64,000 nt of DNA, from NCBI GenBank assembly GCA_948567375.1, contig OX419756.1, positions 56,274,552 through 56,338,551 of the forward strand, read 5' to 3'. This document shows, one piece after another, positions 57,766-64,000 of the stretch. Origin of the DNA: Lunularia cruciata. Lineage: Eukaryota; Streptophyta; Marchantiopsida; Lunulariales; Lunulariaceae. Under the pieces are notes generated by a model. The model was given only the letters and a program-made list of their open reading frames with translations. It had not been told where the DNA came from and ran no database searches. The position numbers and the translations under genes were made by a program. Numbering within the stretch: the stretch's first letter is position 1; every line of letters starts with the position of its first letter.

Positions 57766-58938
57766 TCAAACTTGTTGCTTGTTTGCCATGCTCACCACAA
57801 ATGTTGAAGGTCTTGAGGGTATCATACCCAACTTCTTCATCAACCTTTTTGACATGGCATTTACTGCTAATCCTCCATCAACCAATGCATCCTTGATGTT
57901 GTGACCATTCACTCTCACATCAATCTTGGAGGTATATTCACAAGCCTCCCATGGTGCTGGCTTGGCATCCACCACCCCCATTGATACTGGAGCTTTTGCC
58001 TTCTTCTTCTTCTTACTCCTTGTAGAACTCAAACCACCTCTAAGCTCCTTTCTCAAGGTTAGGTTCAAAGCAATCAATTGACCCACTGTGATGTTAGCCT
58101 TGTGACTACCAACATCCTCCAACACATTGTAGTTCCATTGTTGCTTTGAAATCAAGAAATCCTCCATCCCCAACTTCTTCCTTGGAGTCTTTGTTGTTGA
58201 TGGTGTTGAGGTGCGAGTGCTCCTAGTAGACATAGGAGTATCCTTGCCTAGAGTAAATCCTTGAGAAGAGCGAACATCCTCTGCAAAACAAGCTCTCTTT
58301 ATCTCTTGTGCCAAAAGCTCCAAATTAAGACCCTTGGAGTTTGAGCACTCTCTCTTCTCATACTTGCTCTCAACCATATCTATGGATGCTATCCCCTTAC
58401 CTTTGTTAGGATTAGGAGCCACTTGGGTTTCACTACCTCTTTCTTTCCCTCTATTGGCTCCCTCATAACCTCTTCCTCCATGGTAAGTGGAATTTGGGCA
58501 ATTCCTTTGGATATGGCCTCTTCCTCCACAACCAAAAGAATTTTTATCATTGAAATTGTTGGATGGTTGGCCTCCTCTATATGGATAGTTTCCATAACTC
58601 CTAGGCTCTCTTCCTACATTTTGATCCACCTCTCTCTTCTCCCATAGTTGCACCACATTGATCTTGAGATCTACAAGTTGTTATGTGATGGTTTGAAGTG
58701 GATCTTTTGGTGGAGGTGCAAGAACTAGAGCAACTACTACTTGTGGTGCAACACTTGCCACTAAAGTATCAGAAGTTACACCATACTTGTAGCCTTGAGG
58801 CGGATGCACAACCTCCTTCACCACCAAATCACTCTCATCCTCTTCCAAACTGTCCTCCATACGAATTGCAATCTTGATAGCTTCAACCTTGGAAGAAGGT
58901 TTCTCATATCTCACCTTGCTTCTAATTTGTGGTCTCAA
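57766..58938 (-). pseudogene. Gag C-terminal and aspartic protease region (Athila/Tat-like element)
   Basis: It includes a damaged zinc knuckle (CGGRGHIQRNC, with the first Cys position occupied by another residue) and a protease-like segment DALVDGGLAVNAMS, in which the catalytic triad position reads DGG instead of D-S/T-G. The piece 58938-58681 is a separate frame upstream. Confidence 0.75.
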
Positions 58939-59382
58939 TCATCCAACAAAATTCTTGGTGAGCATGGCCCCTATGCCAATCATAGTACTCTCCACATCAT
59001 CTCCAACCTTCCTCAACATTATGCGAAATCTGGACTCTAACTTTTCCACTCTTTCCACATAGACTCTCACTTTCTCTCCATCTCCTTGCTTGAGAAATGT
59101 AACCTCACTCATCAATCTCTCATTACTCTCATCAGGAAGAAAGTTCTCAATGAGTGCTGAAGTCAAAGTCTCCAAAGACTCCTCTTCCCCATCTCTCTTC
59201 TCTTTCTTTTGGTATTCTAACTCATACCATGTAAGTGCTGCATCCTCAAAGAAATCTGGTAATAATGAGGCCCTCTCATTCTTCCTCCTCTCATTGTTTC
59301 CTATGCAAGCTCTCTTGAAGTCTCTCACAAAGGCCTCCATATCTTCTCCATCCTTACCAAAGAAAACCGGAAGTTTCCCCAT
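58939..59382 (-). pseudogene. Gag N-terminal part (Athila/Tat-like element)
   Basis: 147 codons starting MGKLPVFFGKDGEDMEAFV with LTWYELEYQKK and LIENFLPDESNERLM, a typical retrotransposon gag core. It ends at a TGA just after KNFVG, next to the following gag piece. Confidence 0.8.
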
Positions 59383-59616
59383 CTTAACCCCTCATTATCT
59401 TTCTTTTCTCTCAAATTTTTTTTTCTCTTTTCTTTTCTCTCACTCTATTACTAATAGAGTATATACATGACTAACACCATCTGAGAATAATCCACTCTAG
59501 GAACACAAAAGGTTCAGGTTGCTCAAAGATTTCTATAGCAACATCAAATCCTAGAGTGCATATTAATCTAACTTGCATGGATAGTTTATCCATAAGTTGA
59601 AAGATCATCTCCATCA

Positions 59617-60251
59617 CTAATCTTGAGAACTAGCTGATGAAGGTGGTACTATTTCTGTAGCTGTACTAAGACTCTCTCCAAGATCCTTCACCAAAGTCTC
59701 CAAAAGTGCTTTTACTCCACTACACTCATGTCCTTTTGGAAGTCCTTCCACTCCACAAACCTCACACAACTCCTTGGTCTTAGATCTTCTCCCTCCTAAT
59801 CTTGGTGAAAAAAGTCCAACATGCAAACCCAAGTCAAGTAAGCCTCTCCTTTCCCTCAATCTCTTGCTCTTAAAAGTCAATGGACATGAACTTGCCTTAT
59901 GTCCCTTCTCTCCACATAGAAAGCACTTAGACTCACTCTTTCCTCCAAGTGGTGTAGGTTTTTGGATCCTCTCAACACTCTCTTCAAATTCTATTGTAAA
60001 CTCTCTTCTCCTCAAATCCACCCCTAAAAATCACCTCAAACCCTTGGGGAACCTTGCATAATCTCAATTTCCACCCTTGATGACCCTCCATGTTCCCAAG
60101 ATGAATCTAAACACTCAAACATGTTTTTTGTTGCTCTCAAACTCCTCATGCATGAGATCTCAACTTTACAGAATTGACCCTTCCTCACAATGTCATTCAA
60201 ATCTCCCAACCAGTATGTGACAATCCTCTGAAATTTTTCACACTTGATCAA
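59617..60251 (-). pseudogene. Extra ORF upstream of gag with CCHC zinc knuckle
   Basis: Frames 60251-60036 and 60021-59617 lie between the 5' LTR and gag. The second carries CFLCGEKGHKASSC, a perfect C-x2-C-x4-H-x4-C knuckle, and then CEVCGVEGLPKGHEC, a second Cys/His cluster. A further frame, 60905-60740, opens right after the PBS with MLRVQFYIRQKE. Stops separate the pieces. An ORF ahead of gag is known in some Tat/Ogre elements; whether this is the same protein is unknown. Confidence 0.65.
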
Positions 60252-60925
60252 AACTCTAGAGCGTTCCTCTGTGCAAAATTTTAGATCTTCTCATCAAGCT
60301 TTTTGGCCTAGATACCTTTCTATAGCACACATATTTCAGATTTGGTCTGAAAACCTCCCCCTTCACTTCAAAAACTCATAACTCCATACTCAAGAACTAT
60401 TTACTCTAATTTTTGTGGCAGCATGTAGGATAAGATGCACTTAATTGTCTTGGAAATTTTCAAAAAACTTCACTTAAAATTGAAGAAATGGCAGACTCTA
60501 TACAATTTTCCAGAGAGCATGCAGTTGCGGGAGCACTTTACCCTATCAACTTTCAAAAATTCTAGCCCTATGCGCATAGTAGCTCTCACAATAATTTCAA
60601 GTGTGCTTACTAAAAGGTAACATAAGCTACCAATTGTAGAAGTTATAAGTCCAGATCTCAAACTTGAGATTTTGCCCAAAATCACCTTAATCCCCAAAAT
60701 CTGCAATCCACCTCGCACAATCTCTCCAATTCCTCTCATGTGTACAAGATGTACAAAATCACCTCAAAGACATCATAATGAACTACATGGTATACAAATG
60801 GATCTTGGTTCTCTAACATAAGTTCAGCCCTCTCCTCTCCTAATGTTCTCTCCAAGTGAGCTCTCATAGCCTCCTTCTGTCTAATGTAGAATTGAACGCG
60901 TAACATTATCTTACCTTCTAGAGAG

Positions 60926-60943
60926 GTCCCGGCAATGGAACCA
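60926..60943 (-). promoter_or_regulatory. Primer binding site of the Athila/Tat-like element
   Basis: Read on the minus strand, four bases after the LTR, the sequence is TGGTTCCATTGCCGGGAC. It shares TGG, CC and TTGCCGGG with the tRNA-Asp-type PBS described for Athila elements, but the middle differs, so the tRNA is uncertain. Confidence 0.55.
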
Positions 60944-60947
60944 AAAA

Positions 60948-61640
60948 TGTGAGCCGGCCTGTCTCTCACTCAAGATGAACCTACGATGGCTATTATGGTA
61001 GCATACCATGGACTAAGAAGGCAAGGAACCCCAACTCCGTCATACTCCTCCAAGGTTAACACTTCAAGACTCAAGACATTGCTCACTAGAGAATTCAATG
61101 GGAGAGAGATAGTTGCAAATGAAAGGATGATGAGTACCTACTCACCCCTTGTTTATATACTTGTGAAATAGTTACGTACCAAAGTTACTAATTACCATAG
61201 TAACTCAAGTTACTAAACTAAAAGTCTAGTAAAGTCAAAGAGTAGAAAGGAATATCCATTCACCTGGGCATATTCCCCTAAGCATGTAATCTTATCTTGA
61301 TCCAACCACTAAGTCAAGGATTCCTTCACATGGGCTATCCTTGGACTAAAGAAGAATCCAAAAAAAAGAGGCTTGCGTGCCCAAGAGTTCTCAACTCTTT
61401 CCTCAAAGCCAAACACCTAGGAATAATACCTAAGTCAACACACTAAAATCCAAAATAGTGATGCTCACCTTTTCTACTTCCTCTAAAGTAAGGTCCCCTC
61501 TATCTTAGCTATGACTAACTTTAGCTAGCCATGACTAATATAGAACCATCCTTTATCTCTATATAAATAATATCTCTTAAGTACTTGTAATACCAAGCTA
61601 AATATCACAATACCACACACATGCATAAATGGGTGTTACA
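60948..61640 (-). repeat. 5' LTR of the Athila/Tat-like element
   Basis: Partner of 53818-54510, equal in length. In the element's own orientation it begins TGTAACACCC. Confidence 0.92.
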
Positions 61641-62795
61641 GAACTAGGGGTTGAACTAAGGGCTTACTATTCACTACTACAAGTTGAGCTATTGGCTAAG
61701 GTGGAACATCTTGTGATTCACATTGGGGCTGATTTCTCTACTAGGCCAAGTGAAGCACGTATCATCTCATTGAAAGCTGCTTCTCAAAGGAATAAAAGAA
61801 ACCATATAGATAATGGATAAATTTAACTTCTTTATTTTTAACGCTTGTAGTTATAAAATTAAATTAAAAAATATTAGATATGTAATTAAATGATTAAAAA
61901 ATAAAATATAATTCAACCTTGGTACAAATGTTAAAGAATTTTGTAGTTTAATTAATTACCAATTACCTTTATATAAATGATAATTGATATTAACAAGGAA
62001 AGAAACTATATAAACAATTTTAATCACCAAAAAATGAATATAATATTATAAATAATCAAAATTCACTCCACCATTATGTAAGATCAAACTCAAATCCCAA
62101 TGTAAAGTCCTAAACTACATATGACTCTTCCAACCCTAGCTCCAAATCTTTAACTAGACTTTGCTCATCTCAAACCAACATCCCCAACTAGGCCCAATTC
62201 CATTAATTCCAACCTAGTCTTTATCTAGACTAGATTGCTAATCCCGACCTACTTTACTCCACTAAAAAAGTCTCCAATAATTGGAAGTTGAATTTCTCAA
62301 CTTGACTTTCCAAACTTGAGTCTTGAGTCCCCAACTCCACCACACTACTTGATCTTAGCAAAAAATCCCTTGCATTGGCCTAAAATTTCTCCAATATTAT
62401 TATTTTATTTTATTGTATGTAAGTTATTCATTATTCTCAAATCATAATGATTAAAAAAGTAAAACATCACCTTCAACACAAGAGCTATTTCTATCCGCAT
62501 GAAGTTTTGTTCTTGCCAAACCATGTCCTTGTCATAAAATTGTTCCCATCATCTTAGATGGTCCTTGTCATCTTGTGAGATGTCTTTGCCAAGTTGTCCT
62601 CATCACAAGTGGTACCTTGGAAGAACTTGAGAAAAACTCAAAGAACAAGCCTTGTGCTTGATTGATAAGGAGAATGTGCATATGTCTTGCTTGAATTATG
62701 TGGCTATCATGAAGAGAAATTGAGAGCTTATTTCTTTTAAGAATATTTTCTTAGTGGGATAGCTCACTCATATTGCTTGAAATTTCAAGACCTTA
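61641..62795. other. AT-rich spacer
   Basis: No supported gene. The frame 61629-61820 starts inside the LTR and is not convincing. The stretch 62,050-62,350 is rich in AACTAG/CTAGACT-like words without a clear unit. Confidence 0.4.
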
Positions 62796-64000
62796 TTGAG
62801 AACCGTTTGGATCAAGTCAATTCCACATGGAGGATCTGAGGAGGACCAAAATTCTTATCAAGCAATGGTTGATCAAATAGTCCAAGAGTTTTTAGATGTG
62901 TTTCTAGATGATCTACCAAAGCAATTATCCTTTGATTGTGGTATGCACTTCAAGATTGAGTTATTACTAGGAAGTACTATAACACCCATTTGTGCATGTG
63001 TGTGGTATTGTGATATTTAGCTTTGTATTACAAGTATTTTAGAGATATTATTTATATAGAGATAAAAGATGGTTCTACATTAGTCATGATTAGCTAAAGT
63101 TAGTCATAGCTAAGATAGTAGGGACCTTACTTTAGAGGAAGTGGAAAAGATGAGCACCACTATTTTGGATTTTAGGGTGTTGACTTGGTATTATTCTTAG
63201 GTGTTTAGCTTTGAGAAGAGTTGAGAACTCTTGGGCTCAAAAGCCTTTTTGTTTTGGATTCTTTCTATAATCCAAGGATAGCGCATGTGAAAGAATCCTT
63301 GACTTAGTGGTTGGGTCAAGATAAGATCACATGTTAGTGGAATATGCCCATGTGAATGGATATTCCTTTCTACTTTTTGACTTTACTTGACTTTGAGTCT
63401 AGTAACTTGAGTTACTACAGTAATTAGTAACTTTAGTGCATAACTATTTCACAAGTATATAAACAAGGGGTGAGGAGGCACTTATCATCCTTTCATTTGC
63501 AACTATATCTCTCTCATTGAATTCTCTAGTGAGCAATGTCTTGGGTCTTGGAGTGTAAGCCTTGGAGGAGTATGATGGAGTTGGGGTTCCTTGCCTTCTT
63601 AGTCCATGGTGTGCTACCATAAAAGCCATCAAAGGTTCATCTTGAGTGAGAGACAAGTTGGTTCACAGTACTCTAGTGAGTAGACCAATCTATAAACTCT
63701 CACCAAAGGAGTTGGATGAGCTTTGAACAACACTGATAGATTTGTTGGAGAAGGATTTCATATGACATAATACATCTTCTTGAGGAGCACCAATACCATT
63801 TGTTCCAAAGAAGGATAGATGACTTTACTTTTGTATTCATTATCATGGCCTCAATAAACAAACAATGAAGAATGCATATCCCTTACCTTGAATTGATGAC
63901 TTGCTTGATCAATTGAGTGGAGCACAATGCTTTTCCAAGTTGGATCTCTAAAGTGGCTACTGGCAAATTCCCATTGATAAAGAAGATGTGCAAAAGATTA
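62796..64000 (+). mobile_element. Chromovirus pol fragment, interrupted by a solo LTR, runs off the edge
   Basis: 62,796-62,977 encodes the segment just before RT (EFLDVFLDDLPKQL, then IELLLGST). 63,673-64,000 continues with the RT start (VSRPIYKLSPKELDEL, then GLNKQT and SGYWQIPIDKEDVQK). Several stops lie where CGA or TGG codons are expected. The element extends past the window. Confidence 0.78.
62979..63667 (+). mobile_element. Solo LTR of the Athila/Tat-like family, with GTACT target duplication
   Basis: It aligns, in reverse complement, with both LTRs at 53818-54510 and 60948-61640. GTACT flanks it on both sides (62974-62978 and 63668-63672). The first bases read ATAACACCC, so the usual TGT start is altered by one deletion and one change. 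Confidence 0.88.

Larger units (their letters stand above)
53818..61640 (-). mobile_element. Athila/Tat-like LTR retrotransposon, structurally complete, mutated
   Basis: Two LTRs of 693 bp (53818-54510 and 60948-61640), each TGT...ACA, flank a 6.4-kb interior read on the minus strand. By eye the LTRs differ at about 5-6 percent of sites, mostly transitions. Interior order from the PBS is: an upstream ORF region with a zinc knuckle, gag, protease, RT, RNase H, integrase, polypurine tract. RT has FIDDFCVYG, a variant of the FMDDFSVYG motif I associate with Athila/Tat elements, and there is no chromodomain. Stops (often TGA where CGA is expected) and at least three frameshifts inactivate it. The flanks TGAAT and GAACT do not form a clear target duplication, so one boundary may have changed. 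Confidence 0.88.

Noticed and set aside
53813-61645. TGAAT / GAACT as target duplication of the full-length Athila/Tat-like element
   Set aside because: The two 5-mers do not match even allowing one change in register, so no target duplication is claimed.

Overview
The window looks like nuclear DNA from a land plant, most likely a moss or other seed-free plant. The evidence is a DUF1635-family protein (a plant-restricted family), a long P-class PPR protein ending in an SMR domain, GT-AG introns, and a large AT-rich region of plant-type Ty3/gypsy retroelements. An ISN1-type IMP 5'-nucleotidase and a non-angiosperm-like VIT/CCC1 transporter point away from flowering plants. I cannot name the species.

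Layout. (1) 1-7,000: AT-rich relic DNA with small tandem and inverted duplications, three copies of a conserved stem-loop motif, and the 3' end of a LINE with a restriction-like endonuclease domain. (2) 7,000-25,400: a compact, higher-GC island with four protein genes: an 8-exon ISN1-like IMP 5'-nucleotidase (+), a single-exon PPR-SMR protein (+), a 3-exon VIT/CCC1-family transporter (+), and a 2-exon DUF1635 protein (-). (3) 25,400-64,000: a nested retrotransposon graveyard. It holds two decayed chromoviruses in opposite orientation (about 32.0-34.6 kb minus, 35.6-41.9 kb plus), a third Ty3/gypsy lineage (about 44.3-51.7 kb minus), a structurally complete but mutated Athila/Tat-like element with two 693-bp LTRs (53,818-61,640), and a gypsy pol running off the right edge. 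Into these are inserted solo LTRs, a 3.2-kb minisatellite-bearing TG...CA element and a Mutator-like MITE, several with readable target-site duplications (TSDs).

The four genes are ordinary nuclear plant loci. They do not form an operon or an evident pathway: purine nucleotide turnover, probable organelle RNA metabolism, metal transport, and an unknown nuclear-type protein. Exon models were built by hand from reading frames, splice signals and remembered family motifs; reading frame is kept through every junction. I found no CRISPR, rRNA or tRNA genes and no bacterial-style operon. The most interesting items are the plant ISN1 gene with a plastid-like leader and an 18-nt microexon, the conserved LINE 3' stem-loop, an extra zinc-knuckle ORF upstream of gag in the Athila/Tat-like element, the fossil nested insertions, and a set of near-perfect short hairpins in non-coding DNA of the gene island.
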